From NCBI RefSeq assembly GCF_000427625.1, contig NZ_KE386569.1, positions 2,718,789 through 2,782,788 on the forward strand: 64,000 nt of DNA, in the 5' to 3' direction. The first letter of the stretch is position 1. The number at the start of each line of letters is the position of its first letter. Positions 34,570-44,058 of this stretch are shown piece after piece. Both the position numbers and the translations under genes were made by a program. The DNA comes from Methylobacter luteus IMV-B-3098. GTDB taxonomy: Bacteria > Pseudomonadota > Gammaproteobacteria > Methylococcales > Methylomonadaceae. Below the pieces are notes generated by a model that worked only from the letters and a program-made list of their open reading frames with translations, did no database searches and had not been told where the DNA came from.

Positions 34570-34784
34570 ACAAAAAAGCCATCCGGCTTCAGTTACGCCT
34601 ACAGCAAAAATCATCATCAATAAAAAAGGTTATAAATTCATGACATGCTTTGAGGGCGCCGGTTACGACAATCTATAACGATGCTGTTTGCACCTTCGTT
34701 ACCTTGGCTAACTAAATAATAATAAAGCACCATGGGTTGGATTGACGCTATCTGCCAATCTGACACAGATGACAAAATGTCGGG

Positions 34785-35660
34785 TTGACAGACAACAGGC
34801 AATCTCCGGCATTGGTGCAAATTGAGGAAGACCTATTTTCCATGTATTTATTCAACAACCACGAACAGGGCCTGGTCGGACAGAGTTTATCGCCTCTGGG
34901 CGGTGCGGCACCCTTTGTCAGGCGCAAAAAGCGAACCTTGCTTGAAGTTTTAACCGGAGAAGAACAGCCTCGCTCTATTGGTAGTTTACTGCTGATTTTA
35001 GTGCTGCTGTTGCACATCCGGGCTGGTCAATGGTTGTTGCAACCGCGGGAGCCTGTCACATTGGCACAGCCATTGATGATGGCTGTGTCATTGGTTTCGG
35101 TACCGGGCCAACAAGCCTCAACCGCGCCGCCCGTGCAGCCCAAACCGGTCGAGCCGCCCAAACCGAAAAAAACACCGGTCAAAAAGCCGCTGAAGAAAAA
35201 AACGCCGGTGAAACATAAACCAGCGCAACCGCCAAAAACTGAGGCGATTGCCGAGGAAATACCGCTCACGCCTTCCCCCGCGGAATCGACAGCGGAATCG
35301 TCAACTTTAAAGGACTCAAGCCCCGCCTCCAGTACTTCAGCCTCGGCAAGCAAAACACAGAGTAATGCGGAGCCCTATACCGAAGCCAGTGTTAACGCCA
35401 ACTACGGTTTTAATCCCCCACCCAAATATCCGGCAACTTACCGTAGGCGAGGCTGGCAGGGTACCGTGCGGCTACGGGTAAGCGTGTCCGCTGAAGGGCA
35501 TAGCGAGGCTGTCGCCATACAAAGCAGCAGTGGCCACGAGGAACTGGATGAAGCGGCCATCGAGGCGGTCAAGAAATGGCGGTTTATTCCCGCCAAACGG
35601 GGCGATACGGCAATAGCCAGCTCGGTGATCGTGCCCATTATTTTTAAACTAGACCATTAA
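34785..35660 (+). CDS. tonB: TonB energy transducer
   Basis: Up to 291 residues from a TTG at 34785; an ATG at 34842 (MYLFNN) is an alternative and neither has a strong ribosome-binding site. A span lies at about 65-82 (SIGSLLLILVLLLHI). The Pro/Lys-rich periplasmic linker follows (VEPPKPKKTPVKKPLKKKTP) and the C-terminal TonB domain from about 200 has PPKYPATYRRRGWQGTVRLR, SSGHEELDEAAIEAVKKWRF. It passes proton-motive energy from ExbB/ExbD to the three receptors in this island. The exbB start is 15 bases after its stop. The cytoplasmic N-terminus (about 60 residues) is long for TonB. Confidence 0.9.
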   Translation: MTDNRQSPALVQIEEDLFSMYLFNNHEQGLVGQSLSPLGGAAPFVRRKKRTLLEVLTGEEQPRSIGSLLLILVLLLHIRAGQWLLQPREPVTLAQPLMMAVSLVSVPGQQASTAPPVQPKPVEPPKPKKTPVKKPLKKKTPVKHKPAQPPKTEAIAEEIPLTPSPAESTAESSTLKDSSPASSTSASASKTQSNAEPYTEASVNANYGFNPPPKYPATYRRRGWQGTVRLRVSVSAEGHSEAVAIQSSSGHEELDEAAIEAVKKWRFIPAKRGDTAIASSVIVPIIFKLDH

Positions 35661-35675
35661 CGGAGGAAAGAGGGA

Positions 35676-36341
35676 ATGCCCTATCATATTGCCCCCCAAT
35701 TGATTATCGACGGGACTTTGTACGCCTTGCTGGCTTTTTCAGTGATCACCTGGACGCTGATTCTGTTCAAGCTCTGGCAATTCAGCAAGAACGGCTATTA
35801 CAACCGCCGTTTTAACAGCGCCTTTTGGGAGGCGCCGAATCTTGCTACCGCCAGGGCCTTGCCTGAAACCCTGGCCCGCGGCCCGCAAGCCCGCATCGCG
35901 ACAAAAGGCTTCACCTGGCTGGACGGCAGCCAGCAGGCGTCAGGCAAACATCTTAAATATCAAGGTTCGCCGACTGAGCAACTGGAACAATCGCTGCTTA
36001 TTCACATGCAGCAGGAACAGCGCGCGATGGAAACCGGCCTGACCATGCTCGCCAGTATCGGCAGCACCGCGCCCTTTGTCGGATTATTCGGTACGGTCCT
36101 GGGCATCATGCATGCCATGCATGAGATTACCCAAAGCGGATCAACCAGCCTGGATGTGGTCGCCGGCCCCATTGGCGATGCCCTGGTCGCCACCGCCATC
36201 GGCATTGCCGTCGCCGTGCCAGCGGTATTGGCCTACAATTTCTTCCTGCGCGGGGTCAAACAACACCGTGCCGATCTGGAAAACTTTGTCGCCGGTTTCA
36301 TGCACATCGTTTTCAGCGCTGACCGACAAGTCAGGGGATAA
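35676..36341 (+). CDS. exbB: ExbB-type proton channel protein
   Basis: A 221-residue member of the MotA/TolQ/ExbB family. Three spans are seen at about 13-33, 125-150 and 165-190. LASIGSTAPFVGLFGTVLGI is the second-span signature and IGDALVATAIGIAVAVPAVL the third. It has a strong ribosome-binding site (GGAGGAAAGAGGG). With ExbD it forms the proton-driven motor that energises TonB. Its place between tonB and exbD makes ExbB more likely than TolQ. Confidence 0.93.
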   Translation: MPYHIAPQLIIDGTLYALLAFSVITWTLILFKLWQFSKNGYYNRRFNSAFWEAPNLATARALPETLARGPQARIATKGFTWLDGSQQASGKHLKYQGSPTEQLEQSLLIHMQQEQRAMETGLTMLASIGSTAPFVGLFGTVLGIMHAMHEITQSGSTSLDVVAGPIGDALVATAIGIAVAVPAVLAYNFFLRGVKQHRADLENFVAGFMHIVFSADRQVRG

Positions 36342-36343
36342 CC

Positions 36344-36754
36344 ATGGCCTTTAAACCGCAGTCAGACAACGAAGACACAATGAGCGAAATCAATGTCACT
36401 CCGCTGGTCGATGTGATGCTGGTGCTGGTGATCATTTTATTGGTGACCGCGCCGTTGCTGACTCAATCCGTGCATGTGGCTTTGCCAAAAACCGCCGAAA
36501 CCACGGCGGACGTGAAAGAGCAGCCGTTACAGTTGGGTATTGACGCGCAAGGGATCATCACACTCAATAAGCTGCCTGTCGCCGATCTCGCCTCCCTGGA
36601 AACCGCTTTAAAGGATAAGCTTGCGCAAGACTCTGAGGCTGGCGTGCACTTATACGCCGACCAAGCCGTGGTGTATGCCAAAGTGGCTGAAATAATGGCG
36701 GCCGTTCAGCATGCGGGCATCACAAAAATAGCCTTTGTAACGGTGGAGCAGTAG
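36344..36754 (+). CDS. exbD: ExbD-type biopolymer transport protein
   Basis: A 136-residue protein with the family start MSEINVTPLVDVMLVLVIIL after a short leader. The single span covers about 22-42 and includes the Asp that carries protons (VDVMLVL). The periplasmic part ends with HAGITKIAFVTVEQ. It begins two bases after the exbB stop, so the two are coupled. It completes the TonB-ExbB-ExbD motor. Confidence 0.93.
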   Translation: MAFKPQSDNEDTMSEINVTPLVDVMLVLVIILLVTAPLLTQSVHVALPKTAETTADVKEQPLQLGIDAQGIITLNKLPVADLASLETALKDKLAQDSEAGVHLYADQAVVYAKVAEIMAAVQHAGITKIAFVTVEQ

Positions 36755-36791
36755 TTGGCGGGGCTTATGGAAGACCTATAAAGACAAGTAG

Positions 36792-36824
36792 GTCGGGTTA
36801 GCGATAGCGTAACCCGACTTTTCC
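36792..36824 (+). terminator. hairpin terminator of the tonB operon
   Basis: GTCGGGTTA-9-TAACCCGAC followed by TTTTCC, 37 bases after the exbD stop. A related GGTT...AACCCGCCTAC half stands at 36838-36868, so the hairpin probably also belongs to the GTAGGT..ACCTAC repeat group. Confidence 0.65.
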
Positions 36825-37047
36825 GCCCGGATGTGTTGGTTTACGGCTAATGCCCAACCCGCCTTACGAAACTCTGAAACTATGCCATTTCACCCAGTCA
36901 ATACGGCATATGCCGCACTTTTGCGTCCATAAGCAACAAGTTCTTTTAAATATCAATCGCATACATATTGGCTCGGTTTTTGCTGGCCTGTTTGAGCCTG
37001 TCGAAAAGGCAGGCTCCAGTTTTTCAGCAAAACTAAAAACCATCGCC

Positions 37048-37581
37048 ATGACCAGTCTTACTCTCGCTATCAACGATTTGTTTTTGCATCATCGGCAATC
37101 GTTAATTCAAACCATCTATCGCATTGTCGGCTGTCCGCAAACGGCGGAAGATCTGGCGCACGAGGCATACTTGAAAATGCTGCATGCTTCAACAACCCAG
37201 GACATCCACCAGCCGCGTCCCTTCCTTTACCAAATTGCCCGCAATCTGGCGCTGGATCATCTTCGCAAGGAAAGGGTACGTCAACACAGCGATAACCACT
37301 CAACAGACGATGAAGATGCCGATAATCTGCTGGAACGCATTCCTTCAAACGCACCCGCACCGGAACAGCAAATTGACGAACGGCAGCAGGTCGCGCTCAT
37401 GCTTGAAGCGCTGAACGGCTTGTCGGAACGTCGTCGCCAAATTCTGGTGCTGCATAAATTCCATCACTGGACTTATGAGCGCATCGCCCGACATTACGGC
37501 ATTTCCCGCAGCGCGGTGGAAAAAAACGTGTATGCCGCGCTTGCCCACTTGCTGTCCGCACAAGGCAAATCACCCATTTAA
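37048..37581 (+). CDS. FecI-type ECF sigma factor
   Basis: ATG at 37048 gives 177 residues and starts at the sigma fold (LTLAINDLFLHHRQSLIQTI). The frame is open upstream to 36850, but that part lies in an intergenic repeat and shows no sigma similarity. Region 2: TAEDLAHEAYLKMLHAST and PFLYQIARNLALDHLRKE. Region 4: LSERRRQILVLHKFHHWTYE and SRSAVEKNVYAALAH. It is followed by fecR (72 bases) and a receptor gene, forming the third signalling set of the island. Confidence 0.92.
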   Translation: MTSLTLAINDLFLHHRQSLIQTIYRIVGCPQTAEDLAHEAYLKMLHASTTQDIHQPRPFLYQIARNLALDHLRKERVRQHSDNHSTDDEDADNLLERIPSNAPAPEQQIDERQQVALMLEALNGLSERRRQILVLHKFHHWTYERIARHYGISRSAVEKNVYAALAHLLSAQGKSPI

Positions 37582-37653
37582 AGTATGGATATTGCGCATT
37601 GCGCACGTCTAATTAATGATAGAATTTTGCCAAATCACTCAGGTGTACCCCCT

Positions 37654-38616
37654 ATGTCTTTACATGCCGAACCAAACTCGATCCCTACCTTGGGCAAAAC
37701 GCAAGACCAGGCGTTAGCCTGGTTCGCCCGTTTGCAGGACAGTAAAGCCAGTCAACGCGACCGCGCCGAATTTGCCGATTGGCTGGCCGCCAGTCTGGCG
37801 CATCGAGCCGCTTACGACAGGGTCGCTCAATTATGGCAATCGCAGGCGCTGAATGTCGCCTTGAGCCAATGCGCGGCGATACCGTCGCCGCCAGCGCAGC
37901 GAAAATTACGCCCGCAACGCTGGGCCACCGCAGCCTGCATGGTATTGGCGAGCGGCTGGCTGCTGCTGGGTTCGGGCTTGATCGAACGCTGGCAAGCCGA
38001 CGCGGTGACGGCGGCCGGAGAGCAACGCCGCCTGGTGCTGGCCGATGGCTCGGCGGTAACGATGAACACCGACACCGCGCTGGCGTTTAATGACGAAGGC
38101 GAGCGGCGCGGAGTGAAAATACTCAGCGGAGAAGCTTACTTTGAAGTACAGCCGGACAAAACCCGGCCCTTTATCGTCGAGACAGCGCAAGGCACGGTAC
38201 GCGTGGTCGGCACCCGCTTTAACGTCAAAACCGGCGACGCCACTCTGGTCGATGTCGAAAGCGGCATTGTCGTTTGCGCCGGACAGCAGGGCGACAGCCG
38301 GCAACTCACTGCCGGGCAGCACACCCGCATAGTCAGCGAGGGCGTCGGCGCCGTCACCGGCATTGACGCCAGCCGGGCTTTCGCCTGGCTTGACGGCCGG
38401 TTGATCTTTCAGGATCAGCCGCTGGGAGAAGTGATCGCCGAACTCGACCGCTACCATCCCGGCATCATCGTCATTACCGATGCCAAACTCGCCAAAACCC
38501 GCATCACCGGCAACTACAAGCTTAAAGATACCGATGCCATTGTTCGCGCCTTGGCCGGCATCGCCGGCGCGCGCGTTATCAACCTGTCGGCGTATCTGAC
38601 GGTGTTGAAAGGCTGA
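37654..38616 (+). CDS. FecR-family anti-sigma / signal-transducing regulator
   Basis: ATG at 37654 with AGGTG 8 bases upstream gives 320 residues; an earlier in-frame ATG at 37585 only adds 23 residues without similarity. The anti-sigma part is DQALAWFARLQDSKASQRDR and HRAAYDRVAQLWQ. One span lies near residues 90-105 (MVLASGWLLLGSGLI). The FecR domain is seen in GEQRRLVLADGSAVTMNTDT, SGEAYFEVQPDKTRPFIV and GTRFNVKTG, followed by LGEVIAELDRYHPGIIVITD. It links the sigma factor at 37048 to the receptor at 38880. Confidence 0.93.
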   Translation: MSLHAEPNSIPTLGKTQDQALAWFARLQDSKASQRDRAEFADWLAASLAHRAAYDRVAQLWQSQALNVALSQCAAIPSPPAQRKLRPQRWATAACMVLASGWLLLGSGLIERWQADAVTAAGEQRRLVLADGSAVTMNTDTALAFNDEGERRGVKILSGEAYFEVQPDKTRPFIVETAQGTVRVVGTRFNVKTGDATLVDVESGIVVCAGQQGDSRQLTAGQHTRIVSEGVGAVTGIDASRAFAWLDGRLIFQDQPLGEVIAELDRYHPGIIVITDAKLAKTRITGNYKLKDTDAIVRALAGIAGARVINLSAYLTVLKG

Positions 38617-38641
38617 ATTTCCATTGTGGTTGCCGTATTGC

Positions 38642-38686
38642 TAAGGATTCGGCTAAAAATAACTTTCCGATTTATCGATGAAATCA
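38642..38686. repeat. solo left end of MITE-like family B
   Basis: TAAGGATTCGGCTAAAAATA and the following CTTTCCGATTTATCGATG match the left end of the element at 42929 with two changes. It runs on into GGGGCGAATTTATTCGCCC, but no right end is found before the receptor gene. It is probably a truncated copy. Confidence 0.6.
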
Positions 38687-38817
38687 TGTGGGGGCGAATT
38701 TATTCGCCCTGGGCGACTTTGGACCTGATTGTGCCGGGAAAGCCACGCCCCCAAAACTGCCGCCTCAAGCTGCACGAAAAAAAATTCTCTGCAAGTGTGT
38801 CGTCAGCCATGCTGATA

Positions 38818-38823
38818 CGTCTT
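38818..38823 (+). promoter_or_regulatory. CGTCTT box before the third receptor
   Basis: CGTCTT 56 bases before the receptor ATG, the same distance as at 24253. The AGGGTAA-like upstream box is not seen at the 13-base spacing (GTGTCGTC instead), so this promoter is weakly supported. Confidence 0.3.
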
Positions 38824-38879
38824 GTTAGCTATGCGCCTGCAAACGCGCCGACTAACCACATGACAAATCAGGAGAATTC

Positions 38880-41351
38880 ATGCCTCAGGTTCAACCTAAC
38901 GCACCAGGGACACTGCGCCAGCTGGCCATCGCCATGGCTTTAACATTACCCGCTTTCGGCTCGCCGCTGCCGGTATCGGCCGCCGACACAGGCGAGCAAA
39001 ATACCGCGAAGCCGCAAAGCGCGGCGCTCAACTTCAACATTCCGGCCCAGCCTTTAGTGGACGCCCTCAACGCCTTCATCGCCGTCAGCGACTGGCAAGT
39101 CGGCTTTCCGGCCGGCATGGCGAAAGATATACGCTCCAGTGCCGTCCATGGCCGCTACACCCCGCAGCAGGCGTTGCAGCAGCTACTGACCGGCAGCGGG
39201 TTACGTTATCGATTGACCGGCGCCAATACGGCCACGCTGGAGAACGCGCCTCAATCACAGGCAGACACGCCTGTCTTGACAACGATGACTGTAGTTGGCG
39301 AGGCGGTTAAGGACGTGAATGATCCCTATAACGAAGACTATTACATCAGCAACACCTCTACCGCGACCAAAACCGATACGCCGATTATGGAAACGCCGAT
39401 GTCGGTGCAAGTGATACCTAAACAAATACTGAAAGACCAACAGGCGATTCGAATAAAAGATGCGCTGAAAAACGTCAGCGGCGTATTCTGGGCGACCGAT
39501 CCGATGTACGAAGGCTTCCAGTTGCGCGGCTTTCAAACCGACGGCACAACGACCGTTTATCGTAATGGTTTGCGTATCCGGCGCGCGCAGCACGAGGTCG
39601 TCAACTTGGAACAGCTCGAAGTGCTGAAAGGGCCGGCCGCCGCCATCTATGGGCGCATCGAGCCCGGCGGCTTGATCAATGTTGTGACCAAAAAGCCGTT
39701 GGATAAGCCCTATTACGCGTTGGAGCAGCAGTTTGGTTCCTATGATTTGTATCGGACGACCATAGATGCGACAGGCCCGATCAATGACGATCGTTCGCTG
39801 TTGTACCGCTTCGATTTGGCTTACCAAAACAACGATCTGTTCATCGACAAAATGGACCAGGAGCGTGTATTTGTTGCGCCATCGCTGAGCTGGAAGCCCA
39901 GCGACCGAACCGAAGTCAATCTGAATCTGGAATACCAGTACGACACCCGTACCAGCTATACGGGGCTTCCGGTACTGGGCAACCGTCCGGTGAATGTTCC
40001 CGTTACGCGCTTTTATGGTTTCGGAACCGATAACGAGACCTCCGTGTTCGAAAAGGTGTTGGTGGGCTTCGATTGGTCGCACCAATTCAATGACGACTGG
40101 AAAATCCAGCACCGTTTTCACTATTACAACCTGGATTATCAGATCAACAATTCGTCGTTTTTTCCAAGGCCGGTGAACCCTCTGAATCAACGCACGGCTG
40201 TTCGTAATGTCAGCACCCGGCCGATTGACGATACCGATACAGTCGCGACTAGTATCGATCTGACCGGTAAATTCGAATTATTCGGCACCCGGCATCGGGT
40301 ATTGGCGGGTTTCGATTACTTCTGGGAAACGGCTGAAAGCCAAGGATTCTTCGGCGCTCCGGCGCCGGCAGTCTATCGACCTGTGGTTGATATTTTCAAT
40401 CCGGTCTATGGACAGGTTCCGTTAGCCTCGGCCAAGGACTTCAACCAGTTCACCACCTTCAACCAATCTTGGTACGGCACGTATTTTCAGGATCAGATCA
40501 CCTTATTCGACAAGCTGCATATCATGGGGGGCGGGCGTTACGACTGGGCGGCCCGCAGCAACGGTTCGGCTTCGACTGCCATCGAAACTGCCAGAAACAA
40601 TGAAACGGAAGTCAAAGACGAGGCTTTCAGTCCGCGTGTGGGCATGGTGTATCAACCCTGGCCTTGGCTTTCCCTGTACGGGAACTATGTCGAATCGCTT
40701 GGCGGAGCGAATACCGCACTGGCATCCAACGGTCAACCTCTCTCTGCCGAAACGGCGCAGCAGCACGAGGTCGGATTCAAAACCGAATTGTTCGATAAAA
40801 AGTTGCTGACCACGGTGGCCTTTTACGAATTGACCAAGCAAAACATTGCCACACCCGATCCGATCAATTCGAGGTTTTCCGTATCGACCGGAGAAGCACG
40901 CAGCCGCGGCATAGAAGTGGATGTTTCTGGCCAAGTCACGGACGGGTTGAGCCTGATCGCCTCTTATGCCTACACCGATGCGGAAATCACCAAGGACAAT
41001 CAAGGTAATCAAGGGCACAAGCTTTGGAACGTCCCCAGAAATTCGGGTAGTTTCTGGGCCAAATACTCGGTTCAAGATCCAGTGTTGCGAGGTCTGAATT
41101 TCGGCGCCGGTGCCTATGTTGTCGGTGAACGGGAGGGCAATAACGCGAATGACTGGCAAATGCCGGGCTACGTCAGAGTCGACGCGCTGATCGGTTATTC
41201 CTTGGAATTGGGAAAGTCCAAAGTGACCGCTCAGTTGAACGTCAATAATCTGTTGGATAAGACGATTTATGAAACGTCCGCATTCAACGGCTATTTGACT
41301 CAGCCGGGCGCGCCGCGCAATTTCATGGGCTCGATCCGCTTGGAATTTTAA
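38880..41351 (+). CDS. TonB-dependent siderophore receptor with STN domain
   Basis: An 823-residue outer-membrane receptor; GGAG stands six bases before the ATG. The signal core is LRQLAIAMALTLPAFG. The STN domain covers about 48-118 (LNFNIPAQPLVDALNAFIAV). A TonB-box-like LTTMTVVGEA stands at about 137. The plug has TPIMETPMSVQVIPKQIL, LEVLKGPAAAIYGRIEPGG and INVVTKKPLD, as in ferrichrome/FpvA-like receptors. The barrel ends in FMGSIRLEF. It should signal through the FecR and FecI genes just upstream. The PepSY gene downstream probably handles the imported siderophore. Confidence 0.94.
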   Translation: MPQVQPNAPGTLRQLAIAMALTLPAFGSPLPVSAADTGEQNTAKPQSAALNFNIPAQPLVDALNAFIAVSDWQVGFPAGMAKDIRSSAVHGRYTPQQALQQLLTGSGLRYRLTGANTATLENAPQSQADTPVLTTMTVVGEAVKDVNDPYNEDYYISNTSTATKTDTPIMETPMSVQVIPKQILKDQQAIRIKDALKNVSGVFWATDPMYEGFQLRGFQTDGTTTVYRNGLRIRRAQHEVVNLEQLEVLKGPAAAIYGRIEPGGLINVVTKKPLDKPYYALEQQFGSYDLYRTTIDATGPINDDRSLLYRFDLAYQNNDLFIDKMDQERVFVAPSLSWKPSDRTEVNLNLEYQYDTRTSYTGLPVLGNRPVNVPVTRFYGFGTDNETSVFEKVLVGFDWSHQFNDDWKIQHRFHYYNLDYQINNSSFFPRPVNPLNQRTAVRNVSTRPIDDTDTVATSIDLTGKFELFGTRHRVLAGFDYFWETAESQGFFGAPAPAVYRPVVDIFNPVYGQVPLASAKDFNQFTTFNQSWYGTYFQDQITLFDKLHIMGGGRYDWAARSNGSASTAIETARNNETEVKDEAFSPRVGMVYQPWPWLSLYGNYVESLGGANTALASNGQPLSAETAQQHEVGFKTELFDKKLLTTVAFYELTKQNIATPDPINSRFSVSTGEARSRGIEVDVSGQVTDGLSLIASYAYTDAEITKDNQGNQGHKLWNVPRNSGSFWAKYSVQDPVLRGLNFGAGAYVVGEREGNNANDWQMPGYVRVDALIGYSLELGKSKVTAQLNVNNLLDKTIYETSAFNGYLTQPGAPRNFMGSIRLEF

Positions 41352-41484
41352 TGTCTGGTGGGTTCGGGGTGTAATTTGGGCCTCATGATGCCGGCGACCT
41401 TGGCGAAGGTGCCGTCTGGCAACATGAGCCTGGATTATTCTACGAAGCGGCCGAATTTCTCTTTTCGTCAAAGAACACAAGAAC

Positions 41485-42684
41485 ATGATCTCGTTCCCTG
41501 CAAAGAACAATCGTCAGCGTTTATCGAGGCTTAAGACCCGCCGCAAGTTGTGGCTCGGTGTACATTTATGGCTAGGCTTGGCACTTGGATTTCTGCTGTC
41601 GATTTACGGCATCACCGGCAGCATCCTTGTGTTTTATGAAGAAATCGACGAATGGCTAAATAACGAGCTGTTAATCGTCCAACCGCCGGAGTCTCAGGCG
41701 GCTTACCAGCCCTTGGCGGCGATTTTCGAGGCCGGGCGCCGGGCCGTGCCGGCACAGGCCAAACATACTTTCGCCACTTATCCGCACAATGCGGAGGCGG
41801 CTTTTAAGCTCAGATACACTGTCGCTACGGTGGACGGAGCCGCTGAAACATGGCAGGTGGCCATCGACCCCTATACGGCCAAGGTAACCGGCAAGCGTTT
41901 GCAGGATCGCTCGGATAGTGTTATTCCCAAAACTTTTATCGACTTCATGTTTAAACTGCATTACGCGCTGTTGATTAAGTCGCATGATGTCAGCACTGTA
42001 GTGGTAGGGTTGTCCGGGGCTTTATTGATAATCTCGGTGCTGACCGGCTTGATCGTTTGGTGGCCGTTGACCGGGCGCTGGTGGCAAGCCTTGACAGTCA
42101 AATGCAAGGCCAGCGCCGAGCGGCTGCACTACGACCTGCATAAAACCGCCGGATTCTATACGGCGTTGGTGATGCTGCCGGTCTTGTTTTCCGGCGTTTA
42201 CATGGTGTTGCCGCATAACGTGGTGCCAGTGCTGGAACTGTTCTCGCCGGTGACCTATCGCTATTGGTTCCGTTCGACGCCGCCGGCGGGCGGCGGTCAG
42301 GCGATTGGTATGGACGAAGCTGTCACGATAGCTTTACAACGCTACCCGACCGGGCGACCGCATTTTATTTACGGAGCGCCTACGCCGACTAAAGCCTATA
42401 CCGTCTGTCAGGATGGTGTCGATGCGCCCGGCAGCCTGTTGCAGCGGCGTTGCGTGGTGATAGATCGCTATAGCGGCAAAATACTGGATGCGGACGATCC
42501 GACCACCGGCAGCGCCGGCGAAGTGTTCACGCATTGGCAGTGGCCGTTGCATTCCGGGCGGGCGTTCGGCATGACTGGCCGGATACTGGTGTTTTTGACC
42601 GGCTTGGCTTGTCCGCTGATATTTGTTACCGGCGTGATTCGCTGGTTGCAAAAACGGCGGGCAGGAAAGACACGCAGGATATAG
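41485..42684 (+). CDS. PepSY-associated membrane protein (PiuB-like)
   Basis: A 399-residue relative of the protein at 20768. The first span follows RRKLWLGVHLWLGLALGFLL, and others are at about 170-195, 225-245 and 350-380. PepSY-like loops are visible as VAIDPYTAKVTGKRLQDR and VVIDRYSGKILDADDPTTG. DLHKTAGFYTALVM is the conserved block. It follows the receptor gene by 133 bases and ends at a strong terminator, closing the fecI-fecR-receptor-pepSY set. A role in reductive release of siderophore iron is inferred from family context. Confidence 0.88.
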   Translation: MISFPAKNNRQRLSRLKTRRKLWLGVHLWLGLALGFLLSIYGITGSILVFYEEIDEWLNNELLIVQPPESQAAYQPLAAIFEAGRRAVPAQAKHTFATYPHNAEAAFKLRYTVATVDGAAETWQVAIDPYTAKVTGKRLQDRSDSVIPKTFIDFMFKLHYALLIKSHDVSTVVVGLSGALLIISVLTGLIVWWPLTGRWWQALTVKCKASAERLHYDLHKTAGFYTALVMLPVLFSGVYMVLPHNVVPVLELFSPVTYRYWFRSTPPAGGGQAIGMDEAVTIALQRYPTGRPHFIYGAPTPTKAYTVCQDGVDAPGSLLQRRCVVIDRYSGKILDADDPTTGSAGEVFTHWQWPLHSGRAFGMTGRILVFLTGLACPLIFVTGVIRWLQKRRAGKTRRI

Positions 42685-42724
42685 TTAGACCTTCCAGGTT
42701 TTAAAAACCTGGAAGGTCTAACTT
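42684..42724. terminator. rho-independent terminator (perfect palindrome)
   Basis: GTTAGACCTTCCAGG-TTTTTAAAA-CCTGGAAGGTCTAAC immediately after the PepSY stop codon. A- and T-runs lie in the loop rather than after the stem, so it may be a repeat acting as terminator for the receptor operon. Confidence 0.6.
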
Positions 42725-42928
42725 GACTTGTCCCTGAGCCGGACGAGGCATGTTGCCCCGTTTGCAGGGTTTAAGACAAGCCAAGCAATCCCAACCGGTT
42801 CTTTCGCAGAGTCTGTCAGGCTGGGCGATCATCAGGGCAAGCCCATATAAATCTTAAGCGGAGAATATCACTTTTTCTCTGAATTGATCATGGACTTGCC
42901 GCCGGGCGCAGGCCGCAACGCACCCGCG

Positions 42929-43197
42929 TAAGGATTCGGTTAAAAATAACTTTCCGATTTGTCGATGAAATTAGCGCTTATGTAGGGTGAATTCATTTAT
43001 GCCCTTGGAGTACTTATACTTATGCCCTCTGGGTATTTGCCTTGGGCGACTCCGGCAACCAGTTTTAAATCCGGGCAGCAACTGTGGGAGCGATGCCTAC
43101 ATCGCGACTTGTGGCGGTCTTTAGTCGCGATGTAGGCATCGCTCCCACAGGGCTCATAAAAATCGACATCAGGATGTTATTTCTAGCCGAATCCTAA
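42929..43197. mobile_element. MITE-like element, family B
   Basis: A 269-base non-coding element. The left end TAAGGATTCGGTTAAAAATA is matched in inverse orientation by TTATTTCTAGCCGAATCCTA at the right, with imperfect pairing continuing for about 15 more bases (GTCGAT region). A solo left end stands at 38642. It carries the long palindrome 43082-43150 inside. No transposase is encoded. Confidence 0.65.
43082..43150. repeat. perfect palindrome, 27-base arms
   Basis: Arms beginning CTGTGGGAGCGATGCC and ending GGCATCGCTCCCACAG pair without mismatch across a 15-base loop. GTGGGAGCGATGCC repeats resemble dispersed hairpin elements of many gammaproteobacteria. It is nested in the family B element. 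Confidence 0.8.
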
Positions 43198-43281
43198 AAT
43201 ATCAAAGTCACGGTTCCGACCGATTCTGCTGGCGTTCCTGACCAACTTTGCGGGCTTTCTGCCCATGCTGCTGGAAACCAG

Positions 43282-43374
43282 CGCGTAGGTTAGGGTGAGC
43301 GTGCGAACCCCAACAATTCGATTACCCCGGGTACTTTGCTTGTTGGGGTTCCTATCGTCACCCCAACCTACGCG
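43282..43374. repeat. long imperfect palindrome
   Basis: CGCGTAGGTTAGGGTGA at the left and TCACCCCAACCTACGCG at the right, with an inner AACCCCAACAA / TTGTTGGGGTT stem. It ends two bases before the stop codon side of the membrane-protein gene and could terminate its transcript. Confidence 0.75.
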
Positions 43375-43375
43375 G

Positions 43376-43933
43376 CTAACTCCTTGAATTTTTATAATAT
43401 TTCGAAATCCTGAATTTTTCCGTCAGCTTGCGTACGAACAGGCGCGGCCCGGACAGCCGGTTTTTCAGCCATTCCTTCACGGATTTAAGCCGGGCGACGA
43501 TGTGCTGGTGAATGGCGCTGGACTTGATCTTGTGAATAGCCAGTATCAACAGTTCGTAAAGCCGCCTGAACCAGCCGAAGGTCATGAGTTTTTCCTTCGA
43601 GATGTTAAAGAGCCAGAAGGTAAAGGCCGCAATGGGGAATTTACCCGCATACAATGCCGTGCCGGCGATGACCTGGCCTGTGGCCATGAGCTTCAGTGCG
43701 ACGATGCCTTGCACTTCCACCAGGGCAAACAGCGCTAGAAAAAGCACCAGCAGCGCATGGCGATCGAACCTGTAAATCAGCGTCTCGATTTTCTGTAAAA
43801 TTTTGAGGCTGTGAATAAAAGCATAAATCGGTTCGGCGATTTTGTCCCAGACCAGCTCTTCCAAAACGATATAAATGGTCACCAATAATCCCAAAAAGAT
43901 ATCGGCGATTTTGGCGATGATTTTTTTCAACAT
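43376..43933 (-). CDS. membrane protein of unknown function
   Basis: A 185-residue protein with hydrophobic segments at about 8-25, 58-78 and 82-108 (LLVLFLALFALVEVQGIVAL and others), and a strongly basic C-terminal third (LKSVKEWLKNRLSG, FRISKYYKNSRS) that would lie in the cytoplasm. No motif or family is recognised. It is a single gene bordered by repeats, so context gives no clue. Confidence 0.7.
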   Translation of the reverse strand: MLKKIIAKIADIFLGLLVTIYIVLEELVWDKIAEPIYAFIHSLKILQKIETLIYRFDRHALLVLFLALFALVEVQGIVALKLMATGQVIAGTALYAGKFPIAAFTFWLFNISKEKLMTFGWFRRLYELLILAIHKIKSSAIHQHIVARLKSVKEWLKNRLSGPRLFVRKLTEKFRISKYYKNSRS

Positions 43934-44058
43934 AACACGATTTCCATAACGCTCATTGTCGGCTTTTCATTGTATAGCAATTACATGCCATCCATACGGA
44001 AACAGGGTCCGGTAAGCAGAGGCAGTCTCCGCCCCTCCCTCATCGGCCGGGCACGAAC

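Noticed and set aside
36850-37047. N-terminal extension of the FecI sigma factor
   Set aside because: It starts inside a hairpin repeat and adds residues with no sigma similarity; the ATG at 37048 gives the normal length.
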